From a virus, in IMG/VR virus record IMGVR_UViG_3300030117_005456, positions 1 through 35,438 of that record: a stretch of DNA of 35,438 bases, one strand, 5' to 3'. Position numbers and translations under genes: made by a program. Positions 17,901 through 26,298 of the stretch are shown here, one piece after another. Under the pieces are notes generated by a model that ran no database searches, was not told the DNA's origin, and saw only the letters and a program-made list of their open reading frames with translations. The first letter of the stretch is position 1. Each line of letters opens with the position of its first letter.

Positions 17901-20900
17901 TTTAGTGTTAAGTATATTGATAAGGTATTCGTAATAAAAACTATCTAATTTTTTTACATCTAATCCAAAACCTTGCAAAGTTTTCTTTAATCTAACAAAT
18001 CCATCTTTATTTACAATTGTATTGCTAGATGTTAATTTGTCTGGAATATTTATAGAAGATTGCATTGTTAATACTTGACCTAATATTCTTTTCATAGAAG
18101 CTTGTTCTTCTTTTGAAACATCAGCTTTAACATCTTTAGAAAATTCTATTTGTTTTACACTTTTTATAATATTCCCATCTTTATCTATAAGGCCAGCTCC
18201 TTGCAAAGCTCCTAACAATTTTTGTCTTCCATTAAATTCTGGACTAAATATTTCTTGAATACTTTTAGAAACTGAAATTGCTTTGTTTTTTACCATACTC
18301 GGTAAATAATCCATGTAATCAGAATATCTAAATTCCCTAGAGACAAGGTCTTTCATTTCAAATGTTTTATTTACAGATTGTTCTGAATTTCTAACTATTT
18401 CATATATTTTTCTTAAAGATGCTTCGTTTTTTAGTTCCATTACATTTGCATTAGAACTTGTTTGAATAGCCTCTAACCCACTTGATAAAGATTTAATAAT
18501 AGATTGAAGACTCATTTTCATTTTTTCAACTTCATTTACAGCGTCATCTCCAGAACCAAGAAATTCAAAATCACCTTTTCTAATTTTATCTTTTAATTTT
18601 TTGTCTATTATTATTGTTTGTGGAGTAATAATCTTATCACCAGTAGTTGTTGTAAAGAACCCAGCTAAATCATCAAATTCACTTTCTTTATCAGCTACAT
18701 CAACAATTTTTTTAATAATACCAAGCATTTCATTTTCAAAATTTTCAGTTGCTTTTATTGTTGATTCTTCTTGCAAATCACGAAGTCCTTTCATGTCATC
18801 TTTCTTTATACCATGAACTTCTTCATACTTTTTAAGCATTGCATTTGCTTCTTTAACTGTTATTGCATCTAATGTTTTAGCAGTGTGGAAATCAGAGTTC
18901 ATTGCAGTAACAAGTTCTTGCAATATTCCATAATCTTCACTTTCCATTTGCATAGAGACTCTTACACTTTTTTCACCAGCTGGAACTGCAAAAGCATCCA
19001 TTTCCCTACCTTCAGCTTCATCGTTTGTAGCCAATCCATTTTCCACTAACCAATCTTGATATTCTTTTTTTCTTGAAGCTTTGTCAAATCTAGACCTAGC
19101 AATTGGAAAATTTTCATCTATATAAAAATTAGAATTTTTCCAATCTGGGTCTCCACCTAATATTTTAATACCTTCACGAATCCTATTTACATCTGTATTC
19201 ATATCCCATTTAGAAACATTGTCCTTTCTTTGGGTGTATGCTCCTATCATTAAATTTGTGAATACATCCCATCCGTCATAATCTTCGCCATATCCTCCTA
19301 AAAATTCACCAGTGTTCCAAGCATCTTGGGCTATCATACCTGCGTTAAAAACCATACCTCCATATAACATTCTAGGCCATTCTTGCGCAAAACTTCTAAA
19401 TGGTTCTTTTAAAGATTCACTTAATAAATCTCTAGCATATTGATTTTTTTCTTTTAAAAGATAATCCGTAACTTCTTTTTTATAATTACCACCAAGAACC
19501 TGTGTTAATTCTTTATGTAAAGATTTAATTCCATCTTCAGCATTTTCATAAGGAGTTCCACCTTGAGTTAAATCTATTTCTTTTTCAAACTTTCCTTTAC
19601 CAAATTTAACATGATGAGGTCTTCCATTTCTCCAAGCGTGATTTCCAAAATAAAATAAATCTTTGGCAAGCGGACGTCTTTCTTTTCCAGCATATGGATT
19701 TGATTGCCTCCAAGTTCTTATAGCTGATGCAAAATCAACTCTTGAATTTGCCATTTTACCTAATGGTTTAAATATAGCAGCTCCACCTGACAATCCTACA
19801 CCAGTTAACATTCCAAATAAAGTATCTTCAAAAAGTTGTCGACTAGAAAAAACATCAGAAAAAGATTGACCTTGCTCTCTTGCATAGTTCCATTGATTAG
19901 AGAGAGAAAATGCTCCATCAATAAAACTATATACAAAAGCATCATTTAATAATTGACCTGCAAATCTACCTTTTCTTCCAGTTCCATACATTACTTGACC
20001 TAATTGAAGCATGTTTTGTATTGGAACTCCTTTTTTCATCATTGTGTCAAACATACCTCTCATTATAGAAGCTTCAGCTTGAGTTATTTTACCTAAAGCC
20101 ATTTGAGATTGTATTAATACTTCAGATTCTTCTTTTAACGCTTTATTAAATGTTTTTTGCTTTAGAATAGGGTGCATTCTACTTTTAGAAGCGACTTGAG
20201 TATATTTTGAAGTTCCTAATTTTATAGCATTTTTAGATAAACCTTCTTTAGCTGCCCATTGCTCACCAGCCTTAGTTATTTGCTTTGTTGATTCAGTAGA
20301 AGCTTTATCTCCTATTTTTTTCTTAAAAACTTTTTTAGCAACTGGAAGAGTTGCTTTTGTAACAATATTTCCAGCTACTTTAAAAGGAAGACCTTTAACA
20401 AAACCTGCAAATGAACCTATGGCTGAACTAACTTTACCAGCAGCTAGTTCTTTTCTAGCTTCAGTTCTTTCTCTATATTCTTCTAATTCTTCGGGGTCTA
20501 CTCTTCCCAAAGTTTGTTCTAATAGAAAATCTTTTGTTCCAAATGTTGCAGTATCTACAAAAGCATCTAAACCTGCAAAAATAATCGCATCAAGATTTTC
20601 TCCAGTTTTATAAAGTAAAGATTTTTCTTCTTGAATTGGAGAATCTTCTTCTTGAAGAATATCAGCTTGTTCCATAATGTCAAGCATTGTTTGTGGATTC
20701 AAATCATTAGGTAAAGGTGGTTTTTCTTGATTTGGTTGATTTGGATTTGAATAAGTAACTCCAGTTGGATTTGCTAAGCTTCTTGAATTTCCACCTATTG
20801 CTTTTTTAGCTCTAGATGTATCTATTTCACTATAATAGTTTATTATTTCTTCTGGAGTCCAAGAAGGAGTTATAGTCTTATCTTCATCGTCAAACAATGA

Positions 20901-20933
20901 ATTATATAGAGATTTTTGAGGATTTAAAGGCAT
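11976..20933 (-). CDS. 2985-aa giant protein: candidate virion-packaged single-chain RNA polymerase
   Basis: I infer a double-psi beta-barrel (DPBB) RNA polymerase carried in the virion. Near residues 2059-2107 the order is R-R-N-P-R-x-R-P-N-D-I, about 30 residues, then YEGDYDADKVD, with D2100, D2102 and D2104 forming DxDxD. This copies the layout of the catalytic beta'-like barrel (R-x-P then DFDGD) in cellular enzymes, QDE-1/YonO-type and crAss-phage polymerases. Upstream, GKTLF (K1715) and SGAK (K1743) could be the paired lysines of the beta-like barrel; SSGRHG lies at 1918-1923. The first ~600 residues contain hydrophobic segments (around 330-340 and 375-390) more like an ejection protein. 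About 880 residues follow the active-site motif. It starts by TAATG overlap with the 397-aa gene, and the only ribosome site is weak. An EF-hand-like calcium loop is the main alternative for DxDxD. No T7/N4-type polymerase motif was seen. Confidence 0.62.
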   Translation of the reverse strand: MPLNPQKSLYNSLFDDEDKTITPSWTPEEIINYYSEIDTSRAKKAIGGNSRSLANPTGVTYSNPNQPNQEKPPLPNDLNPQTMLDIMEQADILQEEDSPIQEEKSLLYKTGENLDAIIFAGLDAFVDTATFGTKDFLLEQTLGRVDPEELEEYRERTEARKELAAGKVSSAIGSFAGFVKGLPFKVAGNIVTKATLPVAKKVFKKKIGDKASTESTKQITKAGEQWAAKEGLSKNAIKLGTSKYTQVASKSRMHPILKQKTFNKALKEESEVLIQSQMALGKITQAEASIMRGMFDTMMKKGVPIQNMLQLGQVMYGTGRKGRFAGQLLNDAFVYSFIDGAFSLSNQWNYAREQGQSFSDVFSSRQLFEDTLFGMLTGVGLSGGAAIFKPLGKMANSRVDFASAIRTWRQSNPYAGKERRPLAKDLFYFGNHAWRNGRPHHVKFGKGKFEKEIDLTQGGTPYENAEDGIKSLHKELTQVLGGNYKKEVTDYLLKEKNQYARDLLSESLKEPFRSFAQEWPRMLYGGMVFNAGMIAQDAWNTGEFLGGYGEDYDGWDVFTNLMIGAYTQRKDNVSKWDMNTDVNRIREGIKILGGDPDWKNSNFYIDENFPIARSRFDKASRKKEYQDWLVENGLATNDEAEGREMDAFAVPAGEKSVRVSMQMESEDYGILQELVTAMNSDFHTAKTLDAITVKEANAMLKKYEEVHGIKKDDMKGLRDLQEESTIKATENFENEMLGIIKKIVDVADKESEFDDLAGFFTTTTGDKIITPQTIIIDKKLKDKIRKGDFEFLGSGDDAVNEVEKMKMSLQSIIKSLSSGLEAIQTSSNANVMELKNEASLRKIYEIVRNSEQSVNKTFEMKDLVSREFRYSDYMDYLPSMVKNKAISVSKSIQEIFSPEFNGRQKLLGALQGAGLIDKDGNIIKSVKQIEFSKDVKADVSKEEQASMKRILGQVLTMQSSINIPDKLTSSNTIVNKDGFVRLKKTLQGFGLDVKKLDSFYYEYLINILNTKRFKDSRLSGGQTDFVLQAVSSGFGENNLKPEGTSNNFILKRIEIFGNDDFSTKYNNFISEIANKSGGLVEISKETIDVGIMEIPILQAEMKKSALGRNTYDSNVALGTVLEKLTQNGLGFYSDRIKNYIALAPEINQAKIQNMLFDLGVLKINEDSGRIEVEEKEILTEDYWKKVDKSLRQFGYTEGFINQKISEQKQISKPRFLNDSSDHVANPSMSVGEFFRKYKVIINDSDGNFKEYRDYSLMSQESQIKKFDELTKNFPEIENPNAILKGNAISNLINNLVATRIITDADGNKKQETIPYESMGGRLRNQILEDATQVFFGRRKQVEVQVVEVAGTGIKFTDKPEFHQTNPIYELFTGLKIKHYLFDNNVLIKPFNPENSRMEPRIVNLTSKAENFPEWMRNEVKIVENQIINDLLNHSIVDGILKDNRIKDKEDEVFESLGVQDDVVSIGKDPLIRLNLVPEFDSIIITGQDRKILAEEFNNFYERNKDLYEDTTNIEALLERIKDTDKDRYSADYDYESIARLLVVERMLRSDSNIKLKEILNNNDADEIDKVISRVKLVNTKNFIRGDSDYYLSLAEARLLINDGDEAGNLLKDRIYNKKGKYSIAIWDDDNNANIRTEVQQIVDKYKDIYDLEGWSFENILGTAHEEASAFDSISFLTEDAMMEYHTLMGHNPYSKNAIKPVISSMGEGKTLLLGKTLFIHDPRLENFLKANNLDILLTKSGAKVYDEKYIDGNSNKDDESILNISLDKLKTTSKNILKPNQIRFVDIDAIGLKPEKDASITSAKDSPADANYHNAEEGYLKIQEMQKDISFAIQSIEDIVGSSVAMREFMMDELLPNGQMQNDDGISSLQTINNMYLFLEHHANANPMSFSDNQTKNKIFNTFIDRLINNTRSITNRSSGRHGELSNVTSNRYGGQSYIIQNAQRFLDRNGNMRNHRLLPTLVDKQGNMLMRGELALPFHEQDTKLGDLEGRTIRIVDNERIMTVDEFLDDYKERVGESDKKNELSLSVQNSTLGSVHNFLKDANKATGRKYQIGIISRRNPRTRPNDITLLGLAGFLDKGYGNSTMVNSLDIVNIYEGDYDADKVDYFFAHNDYMFDHIKRTNKYWVQGIDPKKWKTPASFTFLQDTETQSENIIESMGNADAYKKMIGIVQKTPRQLNYLDMLSNKNWTASPEESEAWSNYRRENKDGTVDGPGILFRTTDSKNGDERVITIDSKNIDFFIQSALEMQYVVDGKNKLNPNIANDIFNWKDNFLFPLITQSERPDNLSFNQRKDIQEKGTSNNKRIRIFSRMVKKDGKWTEDVNIELTKAEKEIIKSLMDNYNKTILQATGKDVYDGADVRRMSYDDFMQAGQGFIDFHKDIQNKVYRKLTKERKLSGNDFKELKRIFGAVTEKEPQKGKWYRRTFLNKDPFEYVRNNAERFISEETTNPNGTYIDQLIVQLARKNHFEEKQDFRLLGEDKIQIDDWYNDMIMESYKESADKHNEKLTTAVLSHNKKVGSVVYLSRKINEIARSKYKQEWKNKKIKSLKYVINKLQSEINTEYGRRVNIKDPQKYEFLDLIAEGKELTESTIYYHSIHSLLKSELIGGYKFDNFYQMLEGNAKDDLAMFKDLRRKIYGDHGSIKDILEFGAKTVIKDKELKKQLERYDTDDFYKWQVEFLKEKTEQYGLEFMLAFMSPSLNRKKIGVFNNRVVPIPYVDSKRFRMGIRVLTEIAFKDFSSEENPIRVARKLVGESEDIKIPSQILLTKLIESENHYRGYFDRNHNLFTSRENDVRQYGLGKFDSYLERKLSSYTDINWTRNMFPRHTLNIMNNSVLDFYQETANLAGDEFSIGFQKFLDEIDLLNRDLATNVYLDPYDFIERRLKLDNMYIKMVQTEINAVSESKSVVPIQQHDSFKLSKGFKYLQRAAADKGLKLEVNESSLISKYNKLQQLERELNTAHDGRLLDHTNKDAEDWAEMSGCIK

Positions 20934-22126
20934 TAAATACCAGAACGTATTCTATTAAGAACTCTTTTTTGAATCCTTATTTGAGAAACAATATCATCTT
21001 TTCTATCATCATACTCATCAATTAATTGTTTTTGTTTATCTGTTGGATTCTTAGATTGCATAGCTTTATTATACAAAACAGCTAATTGGTCGAGAGATTT
21101 TTCACTATTTAAAATACTTTGTTGAATAGTTTTTATTCCTTGAGTCCCCATATAAGAAGGTGGAATATTATCAACATCTTCACCTCCCCTAATAACTGCA
21201 TCTAATAATTGAGCATCTTGAGGTGATATTTTTATATTAGAAACTTTATTTATATCAAATTTATAATCCCCAGTTCCAGCTTCAATTCTTTCATTTTGTA
21301 TATTTTTTTCTATTTCTTTTGCTCTTAATAATTCTACACCTAAAGATTGAAATCTTGTTAATGTAGGTTCATCAAAACCAGCCCTAAATATTTTATTATA
21401 TTTTTTTTCTTCAGACGTAAGTTTTTTCATTCTTTCATTTAAATTTTTACCGAATCTTGGACTGCCTAATTTCATACTAGCGCTAACATAATTAATTAAC
21501 ATATTTTCAAAATCATCAGTTTTTCCTTCAGTTTGAACCATTCCAAAAATACTATTTTGTATTTCTTTACTAAATTGTATTCTTTCTTTTCTTGATGTAT
21601 TATTTTTTAAATTTTTATACAAAGAACTTTTTTCAAAAGTACCTGTTATACCACTTCCTTCTTGAGCCTGTATAATAGATTCTTGTATTCCAAAAGCTCC
21701 AATAACATTTTCCATAATTTCTGCATGATTTCTTTCAGCAATTGTATCTAATTCATCTAACCTAGCATTAAATGTTTTTCTTCTAGCTTCTTCTGTTTGA
21801 GCTGTAATTTTGTCTATTTCAGCTAAAGTTGCTTTTCTTTGTAAATCAAGTTGTTCTGGTTCAGCTGCAAATTCACTAGTTAAAACTTGAGATTCTAAAA
21901 TTCTTTTATTTAATGCTCTATTTCCCCTTACTGACTTAGCTAATTCGCTATCACCTATTCCCAATTTTTGTTCTTCTAATTGAAAAGACCTATCTAAATT
22001 TCTTTGGTCTTGAGCCATTTTTAACATAGATAAAGATTCAGACACTTTTGTTTGCTGGCTCTGTTGTCTATATTGCAATATTCTATTTAGTGATGCTAAT
22101 ACATCAGCTCCGTAATAATTTGCCAT
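20933..22126 (-). CDS. 397-aa coiled-coil probable internal virion protein
   Basis: This Gln/Glu/Arg-rich, almost wholly helical protein has long coiled-coil stretches (QYRQQSQQTKVSESLSMLKM; LQRKATLAEIDKITAQTEEA). There is no signal peptide or membrane helix. A similar style is seen in T7 gp15-type and podovirus internal proteins, but no homology can be claimed. Its stop overlaps the giant gene's start by one base, tying the two in translation. Three successive genes (283, 239 and 397 aa) lie immediately before the giant polymerase candidate, as expected for an internal core/ejection cassette. Confidence 0.6.
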   Translation of the reverse strand: MANYYGADVLASLNRILQYRQQSQQTKVSESLSMLKMAQDQRNLDRSFQLEEQKLGIGDSELAKSVRGNRALNKRILESQVLTSEFAAEPEQLDLQRKATLAEIDKITAQTEEARRKTFNARLDELDTIAERNHAEIMENVIGAFGIQESIIQAQEGSGITGTFEKSSLYKNLKNNTSRKERIQFSKEIQNSIFGMVQTEGKTDDFENMLINYVSASMKLGSPRFGKNLNERMKKLTSEEKKYNKIFRAGFDEPTLTRFQSLGVELLRAKEIEKNIQNERIEAGTGDYKFDINKVSNIKISPQDAQLLDAVIRGGEDVDNIPPSYMGTQGIKTIQQSILNSEKSLDQLAVLYNKAMQSKNPTDKQKQLIDEYDDRKDDIVSQIRIQKRVLNRIRSGI

Positions 22127-22130
22127 AACT

Positions 22131-22850
22131 TTAATTAAAAAAATTCATTAAATTTTTACCTAAATACCAAGAATCAGCTTTATCATCAGCTAAATCTTTT
22201 TCTCTTTGAAGAGCAAGTCTGTCGCTTTCCAATCTAGCTCTTTCAGTTTTATCTCTAGCACTTAATTTACCCATTTCAGTTCCGTATGAAAATTGTAAAT
22301 CGCCCATTCCAGATTCTATTGTTTTATTTAACATTTCTAATTCTTCATCTCCCATTTCAACATTAGCAAATCCAGTTTGGCCTTTAGCTTTTGAAAGAGA
22401 TTGCCTAAATCCACCTTTTTTATATCCAAATGTTTCTGAAAAATCAGATAATTTTTTTCCAAATGAAGCAGTAAGAGCTTCTCTACTTGCTCTTGTAGAC
22501 TCACCTAATGCGGTTAGGGAAGTTTGTATCTTATCAAGACCCTCTTGAGCATAATCAGATGATACTTTTGCTGATTGTTCTTGAGCATATCCAGAAGCAG
22601 CTCCACTAATAGTTGAAACTGCAAGAGCGGCAGCTGGGATTAACCATACCCATTTTTCTTCTAATCCTGTTGTTGGATTAATAGTTCCAGAACCAACATT
22701 ATTTATTAATTCTTCACCATGTTTTCCATATGATTCTATTAATCTTTTTTCATCATTATTAACATGCCAAAGATTGCCATCAGAAGTTTTTACTATTTCT
22801 GTATCTCCATATCTTCCATGTTTAGATAAATATTTTTCAGCTATAGTCAT
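22131..22850 (-). CDS. 239-aa membrane-active probable internal virion protein
   Basis: The protein has a short N-terminal soluble domain (DGNLWHVNNDEKRL), then one strongly hydrophobic, Ala/Gly-rich helix near residues 67-90 (VWLIPAAALAVSTISGAASG). A long Ser/Ala/Gln-rich helical tail ends in charged coiled coil (RLESDRLALQREKDLADDK). One hydrophobic segment followed by an alanine-rich helical tail recalls T7 gp14-like and P22 gp7-like ejection proteins that open a path through the cell envelope. It stands next to other internal-protein candidates. Function is inferred from composition and position. Confidence 0.55.
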   Translation of the reverse strand: MTIAEKYLSKHGRYGDTEIVKTSDGNLWHVNNDEKRLIESYGKHGEELINNVGSGTINPTTGLEEKWVWLIPAAALAVSTISGAASGYAQEQSAKVSSDYAQEGLDKIQTSLTALGESTRASREALTASFGKKLSDFSETFGYKKGGFRQSLSKAKGQTGFANVEMGDEELEMLNKTIESGMGDLQFSYGTEMGKLSARDKTERARLESDRLALQREKDLADDKADSWYLGKNLMNFFN

Positions 22851-22852
22851 AA

Positions 22853-23704
22853 TTATCCCTTTTTACCAAGACCTGTTTGTTGTATATAATAACCACCTCC
22901 AGGTTGAGATAAATTAAAATCTTGAACATCTTCAATTTCATTCCAAATTGCATCATCCCACATTGAATCTAAATCAAGAACATCTTCTCCTTGTTGTTTC
23001 GGATAGGGTGGTATGTTAAACATAGATTTTATAGTATTTGAAGGTTCTCCATGTTTTTCAACATATTCATCATAAGAATTTATTTTTTTTGAACTAGAAT
23101 CAATTGAAAAACCATATTCATCCGTTTTTTGAATATCCTTTTTAGGAATAACATTAACATTTTTAAATACAGAAGAATCAGGTTTATTTGTTTGTATATT
23201 TTCTGATTCAGATTTTGGTATATTTTTATTTTCAATATTAGAAGTTTCTGGAAACATTTGATTATACATACTATTATATTTGCCAAATTTACCCAAAGCT
23301 TTTAAATCAGCTATATCATCTTTTCCAGAAAATTTTATATCGCCAAATTTATATTCTGCTGGAGCACCACTTAAATAATCCATAGCTTTTCTAAACCTGC
23401 TTCTTTTAATTTGTTCTAACTTAGTATCTGGAGAACCATGTATTTCTTGTAATTTTTTTTCAGCATATGGTATAGATTCCTTAAAGGAAGCTGTTTCTTC
23501 CATTCCAACAGCAACTGTGCCAGCTAATTCTAATCCTTTTGATAATGTATCTGTGACAGCTGATATTTTTTGTAAATTAAGGTCTAAATTCTTTTTTTCA
23601 AAATCTATATTTCTTAAAGATTCTTGTATTCCAATTTTTTCAGATTCATAATCGCCAATAGAACTTGCAGCTGAAGAAGCAATTGAATATAAATTATTTG
23701 CCAT
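22853..23704 (-). CDS. 283-aa unknown virion protein
   Basis: It begins with an Ala/Ser-rich helical segment (LYSIASSAASSIGDYESEKIG) and a coiled-coil region to about residue 80. A disordered Asn/Ser/Lys-rich middle (about 150-200) follows, then an aromatic/acidic C terminus (SMWDDAIWNEIEDVQDF) ending in a GGGYYIQQTG segment. No family is recognised. It begins the three-gene run of internal-protein candidates before the giant gene. A 60-base AT-rich gap separates it from the upstream 389-aa gene; I see no convincing promoter there. Confidence 0.55.
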   Translation of the reverse strand: MANNLYSIASSAASSIGDYESEKIGIQESLRNIDFEKKNLDLNLQKISAVTDTLSKGLELAGTVAVGMEETASFKESIPYAEKKLQEIHGSPDTKLEQIKRSRFRKAMDYLSGAPAEYKFGDIKFSGKDDIADLKALGKFGKYNSMYNQMFPETSNIENKNIPKSESENIQTNKPDSSVFKNVNVIPKKDIQKTDEYGFSIDSSSKKINSYDEYVEKHGEPSNTIKSMFNIPPYPKQQGEDVLDLDSMWDDAIWNEIEDVQDFNLSQPGGGYYIQQTGLGKKG

Positions 23705-23764
23705 ATTAATATATACTTTTACTATTTAATTTAATTAACATATGTTTTTTATCCAACAACATTA

Positions 23765-24934
23765 TTATGTGTGTTGAGTTTCAGAAATATCAAAATTTGC
23801 AGTTTCTCCAAATGGTTGAAATGAAACATTTATTTGAGGTCTTAAAATTGCTTTATCGGGATTTCCAGTTTGTGTAGCAGCTCCTTGTGGATTGTTTCCT
23901 CTAAGACCAATATCAATAACTAAATTCCAAAAACTTGTAATATGAGAACTTCGGCTACTATCATATGAATACACTCTTCTAAAAGAACCGCTACCTGGTG
24001 TTCCAGTTGTTGAATGAGATTCAAATGTTAAATTATGATTTCCATAAATTTTAATTGTATCTACAGGAGAATAATATGTATTACCATCGTTATTGCTTAT
24101 TGTTCCATCAGCTGCTTGACTTTCACCTGCTGTTCTTACACTTGATTCTATTCTTGTAAAACCAGTAACTCCATGACCTGGTTTAGAATAAGAAGCCATT
24201 CCTAAGTCTTCTCCTTGAGTATCTTTATCATCATATATACCGTGAGATAAAACATATTCATTCGTAACAGTAGCTGGGTCAGCTAAATTAACTACTCCAG
24301 CGGGAGATGTATAAGTTTGAACGTGCATAGGTCTACTTTTATAAAAATTAGGTCTAGATGATTGATTTAATCCATGTCCAGAAGCATTATTAATTCTAGA
24401 CAATAAATGGTATTTTATAAAATGAGAACAATAATCTCCAAAAGGATTTTCACCACTATTATCATTTAAAGTTGTCCAATTTCTAGTTTGGTCACCTGAT
24501 GGAACAGTTCCACTACCATCTACCCAAGTTGGTGAAGGCCCAGTATTATCTACAAATCCATTAGAAACTAAACTAGATAAATTGTTGTAAGTTGTGTGTG
24601 CTGTTGTAGGAGATGCAATTCCTCCAGATAAGCTCATACCACCAGCTACATGAAAGACAAAACAATCGTAATCTGCAAATGTATGCTTCATTCCTTCTCT
24701 ACCTCTATCTTGAAACGTTCCAGCTGATGAACCATCTGATGAAAAAGAATTAGAATGTTTAATTCCATTTCCAACAGTATGGTCATTACATTGTTGTATT
24801 AAATCGTCTTGAGCATCATTCCCTTCATGATTGACAACATTAACATATAGCAATCCAGATATAAGTCTCCTGTCTGGAATTTTAATATATCTAAATTCTT
24901 GAAATGTTCGTTTATTATTTGTACTTACTCCCAT
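23765..24934 (-). CDS. 389-aa unknown structural (tail/appendage) protein
   Basis: The composition is Ser/Gly/Asn/His-rich with many aromatic and few charged residues, typical of beta-rich virion surface proteins. It has short segments such as FRYIKIPDRRLISGLLYVNVVN at the start, a YSPVDTIKIYGNHNLTF strand region, and an ending FQPFGETANFDISETQ. No catalytic motif is visible. It follows two adjacent appendage-like genes with only two bases between stop and start. It could be a tail baseplate or receptor-binding component. Confidence 0.55.
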   Translation of the reverse strand: MGVSTNNKRTFQEFRYIKIPDRRLISGLLYVNVVNHEGNDAQDDLIQQCNDHTVGNGIKHSNSFSSDGSSAGTFQDRGREGMKHTFADYDCFVFHVAGGMSLSGGIASPTTAHTTYNNLSSLVSNGFVDNTGPSPTWVDGSGTVPSGDQTRNWTTLNDNSGENPFGDYCSHFIKYHLLSRINNASGHGLNQSSRPNFYKSRPMHVQTYTSPAGVVNLADPATVTNEYVLSHGIYDDKDTQGEDLGMASYSKPGHGVTGFTRIESSVRTAGESQAADGTISNNDGNTYYSPVDTIKIYGNHNLTFESHSTTGTPGSGSFRRVYSYDSSRSSHITSFWNLVIDIGLRGNNPQGAATQTGNPDKAILRPQINVSFQPFGETANFDISETQHT

Positions 24935-24936
24935 AA

Positions 24937-26298
24937 TTAACTCGGATATGTTTCAAAAGTAGTAGATTCTTCAAAATAACTTAATATTGAATAATTTTGT
25001 TTTAAATCAGCTTGCCCAGTTGTGAAATGATATTTATCTTTTTTATTCATTATACCATAATTTTGATATAATGTAACATCATAATTATGTAATTTTATAA
25101 AACCAGTTGTTCCCACATGGACAACAAGATTACTATTTGTTTTTATATATGTATCTCCTACAGAATCAATAGTTATATCAGCACTTCCATCTATTGTAAA
25201 ATTTCCTGTTACATCTATTTCTGGAGAACCATCATTTTGAAATGCAAATCTTTCTGTTCCTCCATTACTAAATACAACCTCGTTATCTGACCCAGCCGTA
25301 TCTAATGTTATACTATTAGCTGAAGTTATAGCAATATTACCATCAGCAGTTATATTTATATTAGCAGCTGCGGCTGCGTTATCTACCGTTGTAATATTTA
25401 ATACTCCATTAGAAGCACCTGCGATAGTAATTGTATCTGAATCAGATGGAGTCATTTGAATTTGGTCATCTGTAATAATTAATGTTCCAATAGTAAAATC
25501 AGTAGTTGCATCTATTGTTGTTCCTACTATAGTGCCAGCGGAAACAGCTCCTATTGCAGTAAAATCACCAGCAGCTTGACTATTTGCACCTACAACAGTT
25601 CCATCAATAGCTCCACTATCAATATCTACATTAGTCATTTCATGGTTATTAAAATCTAATTCAACTGTACCATCCCCACCAAATGTAAGTTTACCAGAAG
25701 CGTGAGTAAGAGTTACATCTCCAGAGTTCCAATTAATTACAGAGCCAGAAGAAGTAAGAAATAAATCATCTCCAACTGATACATCTCCTGCTATAATAAC
25801 ATTGTGATTAGCGTCTATAGAAAATGAATTATTTGCAAGAGTAGCATCAAAAGCATCATCCGTATTAATAACAAATGCATCTGAACTATCATCTATTCCC
25901 ATTATAGTTTTTAATGTAGAATGACCCCAAACAATACTTCTATCAGCCCCATCAGAGTCATCTCCAATTAACATTGTACTTGTCATTGCTCTAGTTCCGT
26001 CAATAAGTAAATATTGAGGATGGTCATCAATACCTAAACCAGATAAACCACTATGAATTGTAATAGAACCTGAAGAGGAAGGATTGACGGTGTTTCTAGA
26101 TTGCGGCATTGTTCCAGAAGAAGATATAGCTGTCCAATTACCATTTTCTTTTACATATTGAACAGTTCCAGAACCAGATACTTGTCTAAACGCTATATCT
26201 CCATCATGGCCTTCTTTAACATCTGGTTTATTTATTCCAAATGTAGGCTGTTTTGATTTTTGATGTAATAATTTTCTTTCTTCTCTTGTTAAAGGCAT
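24937..26298 (-). CDS. 453-aa tail-fibre/spike-like repeat protein
   Basis: The N-terminal 80 residues end in a GLGIDDHPQYLLIDGTRAM segment, a motif I recall from many phage tail fibres. Asp/Thr/Ala/Gly-rich repeats of about 20-30 residues follow (GDVSVGDDLFLTSSG, GKLTFGGDGTVEL, GTIVGTTIDATTDF, NINITADGNIAIT, GSADITIDSVGDT). These are the regular short strands of a trimeric beta-helix or fibrous shaft. The C terminus turns aromatic (YNVTLYQNYG-like, then FEESTTFETYPS), likely the tip. The start overlaps the stop of the 1153-aa gene as TAATG. Very likely a cell-surface-contacting appendage. Confidence 0.72.
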   Translation of the reverse strand: MPLTREERKLLHQKSKQPTFGINKPDVKEGHDGDIAFRQVSGSGTVQYVKENGNWTAISSSGTMPQSRNTVNPSSSGSITIHSGLSGLGIDDHPQYLLIDGTRAMTSTMLIGDDSDGADRSIVWGHSTLKTIMGIDDSSDAFVINTDDAFDATLANNSFSIDANHNVIIAGDVSVGDDLFLTSSGSVINWNSGDVTLTHASGKLTFGGDGTVELDFNNHEMTNVDIDSGAIDGTVVGANSQAAGDFTAIGAVSAGTIVGTTIDATTDFTIGTLIITDDQIQMTPSDSDTITIAGASNGVLNITTVDNAAAAANINITADGNIAITSANSITLDTAGSDNEVVFSNGGTERFAFQNDGSPEIDVTGNFTIDGSADITIDSVGDTYIKTNSNLVVHVGTTGFIKLHNYDVTLYQNYGIMNKKDKYHFTTGQADLKQNYSILSYFEESTTFETYPS

